A stretch of DNA of 47,627 nucleotides. It comes from Nocardiopsis chromatogenes YIM 90109 (GTDB lineage Bacteria; Actinomycetota; Actinomycetes; Streptosporangiales; Streptosporangiaceae). A program made the position numbers and the translations under genes. A model generated the notes under the pieces. The model worked only from the letters and a program-made list of their open reading frames with translations, made no database searches and was not told the DNA's origin. Positions within the stretch are counted from its first letter, which is position 1, and each line of letters starts with the position of its first letter. Positions 39,917 to 47,627 of this stretch are shown piece by piece. The stretch is taken from contig NZ_ANBH01000059.1 of assembly GCF_000341185.1 (NCBI RefSeq), forward strand, positions 62,421-110,047, in the 5' to 3' direction.

Positions 39917-40936
39917 TCAGCGCCGGGCCTCCTGGACGGCCCCGTCCCCCTCGGCGATGCGCACCGCCATCGACACCAGGTCCTCCCCCGTCAGGCCGGG
40001 CCAGCCGTGCACGGCGCCGCGGAAGTGCGCCGGGACGGCCGAGGCGCCCCACCGCGCGCCGAGCAGGCCTCCCGCGATGGCCGCGACGGTGTCGGTGTCG
40101 TTGCCCGCCCGCACGGCCTCCTCCAGGGCGAGCCGGAAGTGCTCCTCCGGTCGCGCCTCGGGCGCCTTCGTGCGGACGACCGCGGACCACGCGGCCTGGA
40201 GCGCCGCCACGACGAACCCGTTGTTCTCGAAGGCGTACGGCGGCCGGGACTCCGCCTCGTCCAGCCACTCGCCCCACCGTGCACGGTGCTCTTCGGGCAG
40301 GAGCCGCAGGCCCTCCCGCACACCCTCGAAGCCGCCGTGGACGACGGCGTGGCGGATGCCCTCGCACCACAGCACGCACGCCTCCTCGGCGAGCGGGTCG
40401 GCGTGGGTGATGTCGCTGTACAGCGCCGCGGCGGCGGCCAGCCCTTCGGGGTCGTCCAGGTAGGACAGCGCGAGCGGGGCCGTCCTCATCAGCGAGCCGT
40501 TGCCCGCGCTCGGCACCCCGGACTCGTAGCGCCGCCTCGCGGCGGCGAACATCGCCTCGGCCACCTTGGGCGTGCCGCCCGCCGGAGCGGCCGCATCGAG
40601 CACGGCGGAGGTCTGCATGCCGATGTCGGAGGCGCCCTCGCGCCGCCAGAGCAGGAACGCCTCGGCGACGCTGCGGCGGGCCGCCTCGGCTGTCATGTCG
40701 GCGTGCTCCAGGGCCGCTTCGGCCAGGCAGACGGCCATCTGGGTATCGTCGGAGTACTCCCCCGGCGCATAGGGGCCGAGTCCGCCGCCGACCATCTCGG
40801 GCGTCCGCGACTCATCGAGCCGCGCCGCGAACTCGTAGGGGACGCCCAGGGCGTCACCGCAGGCCGCACCGAGCAGCACACCGGCGGCACGGTCGAGGCG
40901 GGATCCGGAAGAGGGTGCGCCGGCGTCATCGGGCAT
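39917..40936 (-). CDS. ADP-ribosylglycohydrolase family protein
   Basis: A 339-residue DraG-like hydrolase that removes ADP-ribose from proteins or other targets. Metal-binding motifs are visible: GAACGDALGVPYEF near the N terminus, GEYSDDTQMAVCLAEA (Asp pair), PSAGNGSLMRTAPLAL in the middle, and the C-terminal GNDTDTVAAIAGGLLGARWG. All ligand acidic residues appear present. The ATG has GAGGAG upstream on the minus strand. No ADP-ribosyltransferase gene is close, so the substrate is unknown. Confidence 0.93.
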   Translation of the reverse strand: MPDDAGAPSSGSRLDRAAGVLLGAACGDALGVPYEFAARLDESRTPEMVGGGLGPYAPGEYSDDTQMAVCLAEAALEHADMTAEAARRSVAEAFLLWRREGASDIGMQTSAVLDAAAPAGGTPKVAEAMFAAARRRYESGVPSAGNGSLMRTAPLALSYLDDPEGLAAAAALYSDITHADPLAEEACVLWCEGIRHAVVHGGFEGVREGLRLLPEEHRARWGEWLDEAESRPPYAFENNGFVVAALQAAWSAVVRTKAPEARPEEHFRLALEEAVRAGNDTDTVAAIAGGLLGARWGASAVPAHFRGAVHGWPGLTGEDLVSMAVRIAEGDGAVQEARR

Positions 40937-41101
40937 CGGGACTCCTCGTCGTCTTCGGGCAGCGGGAAAACGTAGCGCCCGCCGCACCGCCGCTTCAAGC
41001 CCTCGACTCTGCGGGGCTCCGGGCGGAGGGCCCCTCCGCATGAAGACTCCCTCATCTGCGTTTCACGTCCACGGGGGCCGTCCGGGAGGAGGATCGGGGA
41101 C

Positions 41102-41413
41102 ATGAGACCCCTGTACCGCAACCTCGTCATCGGGGTGGTGGCGCTGATCGTCCTCGGCATGGCCGCGGTGGCGTGGGGCACCGGGCGCGGGGAGCCCGAT
41201 CCGCGCCCGGCGCGCGACGTCACCGTGGGCGAGTCGCACAGCCCGTCCGAACCGACCGAGCCGACCGCGTCGCCGTCGCCCTCCCCGTCCCCGAGCGGCG
41301 ACGACGATGGCGATGACGGCGATAGCGAGATCCTCGCGCCGCCCCCCGCCGTCACCGGCGACGACGATGGCGATGACGACGATGATGACGACTGGGACGA
41401 CGATGACGACTGA
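41102..41413 (+). CDS. Small membrane protein with Asp-rich C-terminal tail
   Basis: A 103-residue protein: a short basic N terminus, one membrane helix (LVIGVVALIVLGMAAVAWG, residues 8-26), a Ser/Pro linker and two acidic tracts, DDDGDDGDSE and a final 17-residue run of Asp with one Gly and one Trp. The tail would lie outside the membrane (positive-inside rule) and could bind Ca2+ or other cations. Strong ribosome site GGGAGGAGG. The end overlaps the histidine kinase start by 11 bases, so the pair is translationally coupled. No family is recognised. Confidence 0.7.
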   Translation: MRPLYRNLVIGVVALIVLGMAAVAWGTGRGEPDPRPARDVTVGESHSPSEPTEPTASPSPSPSPSGDDDGDDGDSEILAPPPAVTGDDDGDDDDDDDWDDDDD

Positions 41414-42950
41414 CCGCACGGCCCCCCTCGGCGCCGCGGACCCGGGCCCGGCCTCCTCCCCGCAGGAGGGGTCGGGGCCCGCGCCCGAAGCCGACGGGCG
41501 GCTGCGCGGCCGCGTCCCCGCGCGGGCCCGCATCACCGCGTGGGTGGTGCTCCTGATGACCGCCACGCTCGCGATGGTCAACATCGTCACCTGGCAGGCG
41601 CTGCGCACCGGGGTCGACGAGCGCATCGACCGCGCCCTGTCCCAGGAGATCAACGAGTTCCTGGAGGTCGCCCGGGACGGCACCGACCCCACGACCGGGC
41701 GGCGCTTCCCCGACGTCGACGCCCTGCTCCGGGCGCACGTGGGCGGACAGCACCCGGACCGGCACGAGATCATCTTCGGCCATGTCGACGAGACCGCCGG
41801 GGCCGCCGTGTCCACCGGCCGGGTCCGGCAGGGCCAGAGCCCCCTCTTCGACGCCTCCGCCGACGGGCCGGTGCGCGAGGCCATCCTCGGCAGCCCGAAC
41901 GCCCGCGGTGTCACCGACACCCCCGAGGGGCCGCTGCGCTGGGAGAAGGTCCGGGTGAACCCGCCCGGCGGCGCCACGGAGGCCAACCCCGGCGGCTGGT
42001 TCGTCATCGGCTACTTCGCCGACGCCGACATGGCCGGGACCGACCGCACCGCCCGGACCCTGGTGCTGGTCAGCCTCACCGGCCTGATCCTGGCCGGCGC
42101 CGCAGCCTGGTGGGTGGCGGGGCAGATCCTGGCCCCGATCCGGCTGGTGCGCCAGACCGCCGCACAGATCACCGAGGAGGACCTGACCCGGCGCATCGAC
42201 GTGTCCGGCAAGGACGACGTGGCGGCGCTGGCCGAGCAGTTCAACGGGATGCTCGACCGCCTGGAGGAGGCCTTCTCCATCCAGCGGCGCTTCGTCGACG
42301 ACGCCGGGCACGAGCTGCGCACCCCCATCACCATCGTCCGGGGCCACTTGGAGGTGATGGGCGACGACCCCGAGGAGCGGCGCGAGGTGCTGCGGCTGGT
42401 CACCGACGAGCTGGACCGCATGGCGCGGATCGTGGAGGACCTGCTGCTGCTCGCCAAGGCGCAGCGGCCGGACTTCCTGCACCCGGTCTCCGTCCCGGTG
42501 GAGGAGCTGACCAGCGACATCGACGCCAAGGTGCGCACGCTCGGCGACCGCTCCTGGCGCCTGGAGGGCATCGGCGAGGGGCCGGTGCGCCTGGACCCGC
42601 AGCGGGTCACCCAGGCCATGGTGCAGCTGGCGTCGAACGCGGTGCGGCACACGGGGCCGGGCGACGAGATCCGCGTCGGGTCGTCGGTCTCCGAGGACGG
42701 CCGGACGGTGGAGTTCTGGGTGGGCGACACCGGACCGGGGATCGCCTTCGAGGAGCAGGAGCGCATCTTCGACCGGTTCGCCCGGGGGTCCGGGGGCGGC
42801 GGCTCCCGCGGCGGCGCCGGGCTGGGGCTGGCGATCGTGCGCGCGATCACCGACGCCCACCACGGGACCGTGGAGGTGCGCTCGTCGCCGGGAGCGGGGG
42901 CCCGGTTCACCCTGACCTTCCCGACCGATGTGCGGAGCCCGATGCACTGA
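41403..42950 (+). CDS. Sensor histidine kinase (orphan in this window)
   Basis: A 515-residue membrane kinase. Helix 1 at about 44-66, an outside sensor region 67-215, helix 2 at about 218-240, HAMP 241-292, then HisKA with FVDDAGHELRTPITIVRGHLE in part (phospho-His303). The ATPase part shows QLASNAVRHT (N box), VGDTGPGIAF (G1) and GAGLGLAIVRAI (G2), all intact. No response regulator is adjacent on either side. The start has no Shine-Dalgarno of its own and lies inside the Asp-rich gene, so translation depends on it. Ion sensing through the Asp-rich partner is inference. Confidence 0.93.
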   Translation: MTTDRTAPLGAADPGPASSPQEGSGPAPEADGRLRGRVPARARITAWVVLLMTATLAMVNIVTWQALRTGVDERIDRALSQEINEFLEVARDGTDPTTGRRFPDVDALLRAHVGGQHPDRHEIIFGHVDETAGAAVSTGRVRQGQSPLFDASADGPVREAILGSPNARGVTDTPEGPLRWEKVRVNPPGGATEANPGGWFVIGYFADADMAGTDRTARTLVLVSLTGLILAGAAAWWVAGQILAPIRLVRQTAAQITEEDLTRRIDVSGKDDVAALAEQFNGMLDRLEEAFSIQRRFVDDAGHELRTPITIVRGHLEVMGDDPEERREVLRLVTDELDRMARIVEDLLLLAKAQRPDFLHPVSVPVEELTSDIDAKVRTLGDRSWRLEGIGEGPVRLDPQRVTQAMVQLASNAVRHTGPGDEIRVGSSVSEDGRTVEFWVGDTGPGIAFEEQERIFDRFARGSGGGGSRGGAGLGLAIVRAITDAHHGTVEVRSSPGAGARFTLTFPTDVRSPMH

Positions 42951-43485
42951 CCGCCCAGCCGGGCGGTCGGGCCCGGCCCCCCCGACCCCCGAATCGTCTT
43001 CCACGGTCGGGCGGGGGCACCGGGCGCGCAGGGACGGCGCGGATCGGCGGCGGCACAGCGGGGACCCCCGCTCCGGGCCTCGTGCCGACCGGCAGGCCTC
43101 CGGGGGAGAGGGCGGACGGACCAGCGCCCACCCCTTTCACGGGCCCCGGCCGAGCGCCGGGGAGCGAGGGGCGCCGAACGGAGGGCGGCGACGACGAAGG
43201 TCGGCGGCCCTCACCGCGGCGCTGTCGACCGCGCGGCGTGCGCGTGGTGACCGTGTCGGGCGGCGACGGCGGCAGCGGGGCGGTTCCCCGGGCCTGCCCA
43301 CCGGGCGGCGGGCCCCTCGCGGTCGGGGGAGGCGGCGACACGGGCGGGGCCGGGCAGCCCTGTGGAGCGCTGATGGTGGTGGTTCCACCACCTGATCCGG
43401 CCTCAAGCGACCTTTCCGCCACACTGGATGCGGTGAGTTCTCGTTTGTGTTGCAACGCTGTCGGTCGAGGTGAAAGCGGTGCAAC
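42951..43485. other. Gene-free region with palindrome (43375-43392)
   Basis: No credible gene is seen. The notable element is a perfect palindrome GGTGGTGG-TT-CCACCACC at 43375-43392, similar to one at 20044-20061. The 3' end, from about 43400, becomes less GC-rich and probably belongs to the IS30 remnant. Confidence 0.5.
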
Positions 43486-43875
43486 GTGCCGGGCAAGCGG
43501 CTGACGATCGCTGAGCGCGAGGAGATCGCGATCCTGCTCGCGCAGGGCGAGGAGGACTCCCGCATCGCCGAGCTCCTGGGACGCGACCGCACCACGATCT
43601 GGCGCGAGAAGAGGCGAAACCTGTCCCCCTCGCCCCGCGCCTACCCCGCCCGGATCCAGGCCACCGCACGCGCCCGGCGCCCCCGGGCCCGCAAACTCCA
43701 AGCCAACCCCGAACTGCGCGCACAGGTCGCCGCCGACCTGGCCCAGGGCTGGTCGCCCCAGCAGGTCGCAGGCAGACCGGCCGACACGGACCAGCCCGGC
43801 ATGCGCATCAGCCACGAGACCATCTACCAGGCCCTCTACGTCCAGGCCAAAGGAGGCCTGCACGAACGGTCGACC
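43486..43875 (+). pseudogene. Truncated IS30-family transposase
   Basis: The first about 127 residues match an IS30 transposase: an HTH (TIAEREEIAILLAQGEEDSR, IAELLGRDRTTIWREKRRN), then ELRAQVAADLAQGWSPQQVAG and RISHETIYQALYVQAKGGL. Homology stops there. The catalytic DDE core of about 200 residues is missing, although the frame stays open to 44346 by chance, reading unrelated sequence. The element therefore cannot transpose. No terminal repeats could be identified. Confidence 0.82.
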
Positions 43876-44241
43876 CGTGCCCGACGCGTCGGGAATGTTC
43901 CTTTATCGGCGCCCCCTCGGGGGCGTACGAGCCCGCGAGGGCGGGCGACCGGGCGCGTTCGCGGCGGCGGTCGGGCCGTGCACGACCCCGGAGCCCCGCC
44001 GGGCGCCGCGTTCCGCGCGTACCGGGCTCGAATGGGGGCTTCGGCGGTCCTACGCGGCGGAATCGACAACCGACCAGCGATTTCGTGGCGATTCCGCCAC
44101 GCAGGACGGCCTCGGGGTGCCCGAGGGGCCCAGCGAGCGGTCCCGGAGCGGGGCACCGGCCGCCGCCACCCCCGTGACCGGCATGAAGGTTTCCTCATGG
44201 CCTGCTCAGGGGGGACTCATCCCCACACCGGAGGATTTCCA
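43876..44241. other. Region between the IS30 remnant and the NTPase gene
   Basis: No recognisable gene. An open frame crosses it as an extension of the broken transposase, but the protein it would give is Arg/Pro/Gly-rich and unlike any family. CGGAGGA at 44229-44235 is a good ribosome site for a tiny frame that follows. Confidence 0.45.
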
Positions 44242-44346
44242 GTGGTTCGGACGCGGACCACCGGAACCACCGACGATCGGGAGACGTACACCTCATGCCC
44301 GCTTCCTCCCTCACCGAGCTCGCCCCCTCCCGGCGCGCCGCCCTGA
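44242..44346 (+). CDS. Possible 34-residue leader peptide overlapping the NTPase start
   Basis: GTG at 44242 follows CGGAGGA with a six-base spacer, better placed than the ribosome site of the NTPase itself. The frame reads VVRTRTTGTTDDRETYTSC, then a Pro/Ser tail, and overlaps the first 52 bases of the NTPase gene in another frame. GTGGTTC (44242-44248) can pair with GAACCAC (44264-44270), hiding its start in a hairpin. It could regulate or couple translation; evidence is weak. Confidence 0.25.
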   Translation: MVRTRTTGTTDDRETYTSCPLPPSPSSPPPGAPP

Positions 44347-45374
44347 AGGTCTCCTACACGGCGCGCGCCCTCGACGCGCAGCGGCCCACGCACGTGCTCG
44401 GCGGCCCGGGCGTGCGCCCCCGCCCGGGCGACCTGGTCGTCGCCGCCGTCACCCGGATCGGCCGGCACACCCGCCTGGAGTCGGCGCAGGGGCGCCGCCG
44501 CCACCTCTTCACCGGTGACGAGGTGCTGGTGGCCTACGGCGCCCGCTACGCCCCCGACCAGTTCGAGGCCGAGGCGCCGGCGGACCTGGGGCCGTGCGAC
44601 CTGGTCGCCGCGGGCGGAATCGCGGGCCTGGTCTCCAGCGCCCACGAGAACGTCCCCGAGCCGACCCGCCTGCTCCCGGTCGGGCTGGCCGCCGACGCCG
44701 GGGGCCGCCGCACCACCATGGCCGACCTCGCCGCCGCGGCCCCGCCCGCCCCGCTGCACGGCGTCCCCACCCTCGCGGTCGTGGGGACGTCCATGAACGC
44801 CGGGAAGACCACCACCGCCGCCCACCTGGTCCGCGGCCTGGCCGCGGCGGGCTACAGGGTCGGCGCCGCCAAGGTCACCGGCACCGGCGCCGGAGGCGAC
44901 CGGTGGATGTTCCACGACGCGGGCGCCGACGCCGTGCTCGACTTCACCGACGACGGCCTGGCCACCACCTACCGGGTTCCCGCCGAGCGTGTGGCGCGCG
45001 GGGCCGCCGCGCTGCACGACCGGCTCACCGCCGCCGGGGCGCAGGCCGTGGTGCTGGAGGTCGCCGACGGGCTCATGCAGCCCGAGACGGCGGCGCTGCT
45101 CCACGACGGCGCCCTGCGCTCGCGGGTGGACGGCTGGGTGTTCGCCGCCGGGGACGCCGCCGGGGCCCTGTACGGCCGCGAGCGGCTGCGCACCGCCGGG
45201 CTCCCGGTGGTGGGGGTCGCCGGACGGTTCACCGCCGCCCCGCTGGCCGCGCGCGAGGCCGCCGGCCTTCTGGACGTCCCGGTCCTGGGCCGCGACGAGC
45301 TCGCCGACCCCGCGGTCGCCGCCGGGCTGACCGCGCACCCCCTGGTCGGGACCGTGCACGGGCGGACGGCGTGA
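44295..45374 (+). CDS. P-loop NTPase with N-terminal beta-rich domain, coupled to an ABC exporter
   Basis: A 359-residue protein. Residues 1-150 are beta-rich (RPRPGDLVVAAVTRIGRHTRLE, FTGDEVLVAYGARYAPDQFE). The C-terminal 210 residues are a SIMIBI-type P-loop domain: AVVGTSMNAGKTTTAAHLV (Walker A), GYRVGAAKVTGTGAGGDRW, AVVLEVADGLMQPETAALL (Walker B/switch-like) and GWVFAAGDAAGALYG. It resembles MobB/DUF1611-type NTPases, but I cannot name the family or substrate. GTGA overlap with the ABC gene ties the two together, so it may prepare or energise something exported by it. Confidence 0.72.
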   Translation: MPASSLTELAPSRRAALKVSYTARALDAQRPTHVLGGPGVRPRPGDLVVAAVTRIGRHTRLESAQGRRRHLFTGDEVLVAYGARYAPDQFEAEAPADLGPCDLVAAGGIAGLVSSAHENVPEPTRLLPVGLAADAGGRRTTMADLAAAAPPAPLHGVPTLAVVGTSMNAGKTTTAAHLVRGLAAAGYRVGAAKVTGTGAGGDRWMFHDAGADAVLDFTDDGLATTYRVPAERVARGAAALHDRLTAAGAQAVVLEVADGLMQPETAALLHDGALRSRVDGWVFAAGDAAGALYGRERLRTAGLPVVGVAGRFTAAPLAAREAAGLLDVPVLGRDELADPAVAAGLTAHPLVGTVHGRTA

Positions 45375-47086
45375 CCACCGCCGTACACCCGAGGGCGCCC
45401 GCCGACGGCGGGACCGCGGGGGGCACCGGGAGCGCCACCGGCACGACCGCCCTGGACACGCGCCCCGAGGAGCCGCCGCGCCTGCTGGCCGGGCGCCGCC
45501 GGTGGCTCTTCGCCGCGCTGGTCGCCGTCGGGTTCGCGCAGGCGGGCGCGGCGGTCGCCTGGGCCGCGCTGGTCGCACGGCTCGCCGGGGGCACGAGCCC
45601 TCTCGCCGCTCTGCTGCCGTGGGCGGCCGGTCTGGTCGCCGCCACCGCCGCCCTGGTCTTCGGCGAGCGGGTGCTGGCCGAGCGCATGGGGCAGTCGTGG
45701 GTGGCCGACGTGCGCACCGCCCTGTTCCGCCGGGCCTCCGCCGCCCCCGCCCGCCAGGGGGGCCGGGGCCGCTCCACCGGCGGCGCGTCGCTGCGCATGA
45801 TGGGCAACCTGAGCGCGCTGCGCCGCTGGGCGGGCCTGGGGCTGGCCCGCCTCGCGGTCGCGCTGCCGCTGCTTGCGGGCTGCCTGGTGGCGTTCACGGT
45901 CATCGCCCCTCCGGTCGCCGCCGCCGTGGGAGCGGTCGCCGGTGCGGGGCTCGCGGCCACCGCGGCGCTGTCGCCGTGGCTGCGGTCGGCGCACCGGGCG
46001 GCCCGGCGGCGCCAGGCCCGGGTCGCCGCGCACGTGGTGGAGCGGATCGGTAAGACACCGGTGGTGCAGGCCTTCGGCCGGGAGCGGGCCGAGCGGCGGG
46101 TGCTGGCGCGGCGCTCGGCGAACCTGGCCCGGGAGCAGGTGCGGCGCGCCCGCGCGGTGGGCGCTGTGCGCGCCGTCGGGGAGGCGACCACGCTGGCGGC
46201 CACCGCCGCGGCGCTGGTGGCGGCCGCCGCCGCGGGGACGGGACCGGCCCAGGCGACGGCGGCGATCGCGGTCGTCGGCATCATGGTCACCCCGCTGCGC
46301 GACCTGAGCAGGGTGAGCGAGTACCGCTCGGGGTGCGCGGTCGCGATGCGCCAGATCCGCACCGAGCTGGCGCGCCCCAAGCGGCGCCGTCCGGGGGCGA
46401 GCGCGCCGCGGCTGCCGGACGGCGGCGGCGCCCTGGACCTGGAGGAGGTGCGGGTGGACGGCGTCTTCGCGCCGGTCGCCGCCCACGTGCCCGCCGGGTC
46501 GGTGGTGGCCGTGACGGGCCCCAACGGCAGCGGCAAGTCCACCCTGATGGCGGTGCTGGCGGGGCTGCTGCCGCCCGACGGGGGCAGGGTGCTGCTGGAC
46601 GGGGGCGATGTGAACGCGTGCCGGGCGTCGTCGGTGCGCCGGGCCGTCGGCGTGGTCGGCCCGGACCTGCCGCTGCTGCGCGGGACCGTCGGGTCCAACG
46701 TGCGCTACGCCGACCCGCGGGTGGGCGGGGCGCGCTTCCGCGCGGCGGTGGCCTCCGGCGGCCTGGATCCGCTGATCGCCGAGCTGCCGATGGGCCTGCA
46801 GACGCCGGTACGGGAGGACGGGGGCGGCCTGTCCGCGGGTCAGCGCCAGCGTGTGGCGCTGGCCCGGGCGCTGTTGAACCGGCCCCGGCTGCTGCTGCTC
46901 GACGAGGCCGACGCGCACCTGGACACGGAGGCGGCCGGGGTGATCGACGAGGTGGTCGCCGACTTTCCGGGCACGGTCGTGATCGTCACCCACCGCCCGG
47001 AACGACTGGCCTCCGCCGACACGGTCTGGCGCCTGGGCGGAGGACTCCTGCGCACCGGTGCCGCCGGATCCGGGGGGCGCGGCTGA
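45371..47086 (+). CDS. ABC transporter, fused permease and ATP-binding protein
   Basis: A 571-residue half-transporter. The membrane domain (about residues 35-330) has six hydrophobic segments and the coupling region VVERIGKTPVVQAFGRERAERR typical of exporters. The ATPase domain holds GPNGSGKST (Walker A), LSAGQRQRVALARALL (signature, with SAGQ instead of SGGQ), RLLLLDEAD (Walker B) and VIVTHRPERL (H-loop His). The architecture is like CydC/CydD or LapB-type exporters. As a half-size protein it would form a homodimer, or a heterodimer with a partner outside the window. The GTG start is fixed by the GTGA overlap with the NTPase gene. Confidence 0.88.
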   Translation: MTTAVHPRAPADGGTAGGTGSATGTTALDTRPEEPPRLLAGRRRWLFAALVAVGFAQAGAAVAWAALVARLAGGTSPLAALLPWAAGLVAATAALVFGERVLAERMGQSWVADVRTALFRRASAAPARQGGRGRSTGGASLRMMGNLSALRRWAGLGLARLAVALPLLAGCLVAFTVIAPPVAAAVGAVAGAGLAATAALSPWLRSAHRAARRRQARVAAHVVERIGKTPVVQAFGRERAERRVLARRSANLAREQVRRARAVGAVRAVGEATTLAATAAALVAAAAAGTGPAQATAAIAVVGIMVTPLRDLSRVSEYRSGCAVAMRQIRTELARPKRRRPGASAPRLPDGGGALDLEEVRVDGVFAPVAAHVPAGSVVAVTGPNGSGKSTLMAVLAGLLPPDGGRVLLDGGDVNACRASSVRRAVGVVGPDLPLLRGTVGSNVRYADPRVGGARFRAAVASGGLDPLIAELPMGLQTPVREDGGGLSAGQRQRVALARALLNRPRLLLLDEADAHLDTEAAGVIDEVVADFPGTVVIVTHRPERLASADTVWRLGGGLLRTGAAGSGGRG

Positions 47087-47168
47087 CCGCTCCTCCTGTT
47101 GACGTCCGACGGTTGTAGCGCTCACTGGCCGATCCGGAAGGGGCCGACGCCCCAACGCAGAAGCGCTC

Positions 47169-47381
47169 ATGCACGCCTCGCAGGCGCGTGCGGCCGCTGT
47201 CGCCATCGCCGCCTGCGAGAAGGACACGGTCGGGGCCGCCCTCTACGGGACCACGGCGCCCGTCCCCCGCGCTCCCCTGACGGCGGACATCTCCAGAGGC
47301 GCGCGGACGTTCGCGATCGGGTGCGCGATCGCCGCCGGATCCCGCAGCGCGCTGGACTTCCTGTCGGGTCCTTCCGATTGA
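47169..47381 (+). CDS. Possible small hypothetical protein
   Basis: A 70-residue frame with GC3-rich codons (ASQARAAAVAIAACEKD, then RGARTFAIGCAIAAGSRS). No ribosome site and no known family. It might be a fragment of a broken gene. The remaining 47382-47627 has no clear gene. Confidence 0.25.
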   Translation: MHASQARAAAVAIAACEKDTVGAALYGTTAPVPRAPLTADISRGARTFAIGCAIAAGSRSALDFLSGPSD

Positions 47382-47627
47382 GTCCTTCTGTCGCGGAGGT
47401 CACGCCGAACAGCGATGGGCGCGGTCCGACCGTGTTCGGCACCCCGATCGTTGATGGGACATTTCTGAACCTGCTGAGGACACGGCGATGGGCACCCGCG
47501 GCCGGTGTGTTCGGGCCGGGTGCGCCAGAGGACCGGACCGGTGGTCCGGGCGCTGAAGGGGCGGTTGGGGCCGGGGTGTGCCGGAGGGGCCGCGCGCTCT
47601 ACGCCGCGATCCGGCACGACCGGCTGG

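Noticed and set aside
41280-41413. Unstable GAC/GAT microsatellite with no coding role
   Set aside because: The triplets keep one frame with a good start, ribosome site and membrane helix, so they are read as the Asp-rich tail of a protein.
43486-44346. Full-length 286-residue transposase
   Set aside because: The DDE catalytic region is absent and similarity stops near residue 127; treated as a truncated pseudogene.
47576-47627. LYAAIRHDRL at the window end resembles the start of an IS21 IstA transposase
   Set aside because: Only about ten residues are visible before the window ends, with no clear start codon or terminal repeat.

Overview
The window is very GC-rich, with strong GC3 bias, overlapping stop/start codons, several leaderless-looking genes, actinobacterial families (XRE/DUF5753 with DUF397, DUF3151, SigE-family ECF sigma factor) and a cobalamin riboswitch ahead of a class I ribonucleotide reductase. 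This points to a high-GC actinobacterium. A Nocardiopsaceae/Streptomyces-type chromosome fits best, but that is inference from gene content.

Layout. 0-2.8 kb: end of a FecCD metal-chelate permease, an MHYT membrane sensor and an alpha/beta hydrolase. 3.0-6.9 kb: an accessory block with a 45-codon highly charged peptide gene coupled to a PIMT-like O-methyltransferase (a candidate aspartimide RiPP of the imiditide type), an XRE/DUF5753 + DUF397 pair, and a divergent run of four tiny genes joined by 4-bp overlaps. 7.0-12.3 kb: nrdB and nrdA on the minus strand. NrdB has the class Ic signature (Phe in place of the radical Tyr). NrdA carries a 378-residue LAGLIDADG intein whose +1 extein residue is Gly. 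An adenosylcobalamin riboswitch lies upstream. 12.4-20 kb: HAD phosphatase, TPR protein, NYN-domain protein with tandem repeats, a 957-residue ECF sigma factor fused to a zinc anti-sigma motif, a membrane segment and a large surface region, and a degenerate GGDEF-like protein. 20-24.6 kb: degenerate hydrolase, cutA, pyrE-like gene, two small exported or membrane proteins, fba with a DasR-like box, DUF3151.

24.7-34 kb is a housekeeping stretch: purA, purD, purB, purC, a MurA homologue, a winged-helix regulator and hisC. 34-37.9 kb: a lipoprotein, a small protein, a MauE/RlpA-like pair and a SigE-family sigma factor, followed by tRNA-Ser(GCT). 38-41 kb: Rossmann-fold reductase divergent from a TetR regulator, and an ADP-ribosylglycohydrolase. 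41-43 kb: an Asp-rich membrane peptide overlapping an orphan histidine kinase. 43-47.6 kb: a broken IS30 transposase, then a P-loop NTPase coupled to an ABC exporter, and an end region with little recognisable content.

The strongest candidates for new biology are the standalone peptide/PIMT-like pair (3.05-4.36 kb), the Gly+1 intein inside a riboswitch-controlled class Ic reductase, the one-polypeptide sigma/anti-sigma/surface protein, and the Asp-rich peptide overlapping a histidine kinase.
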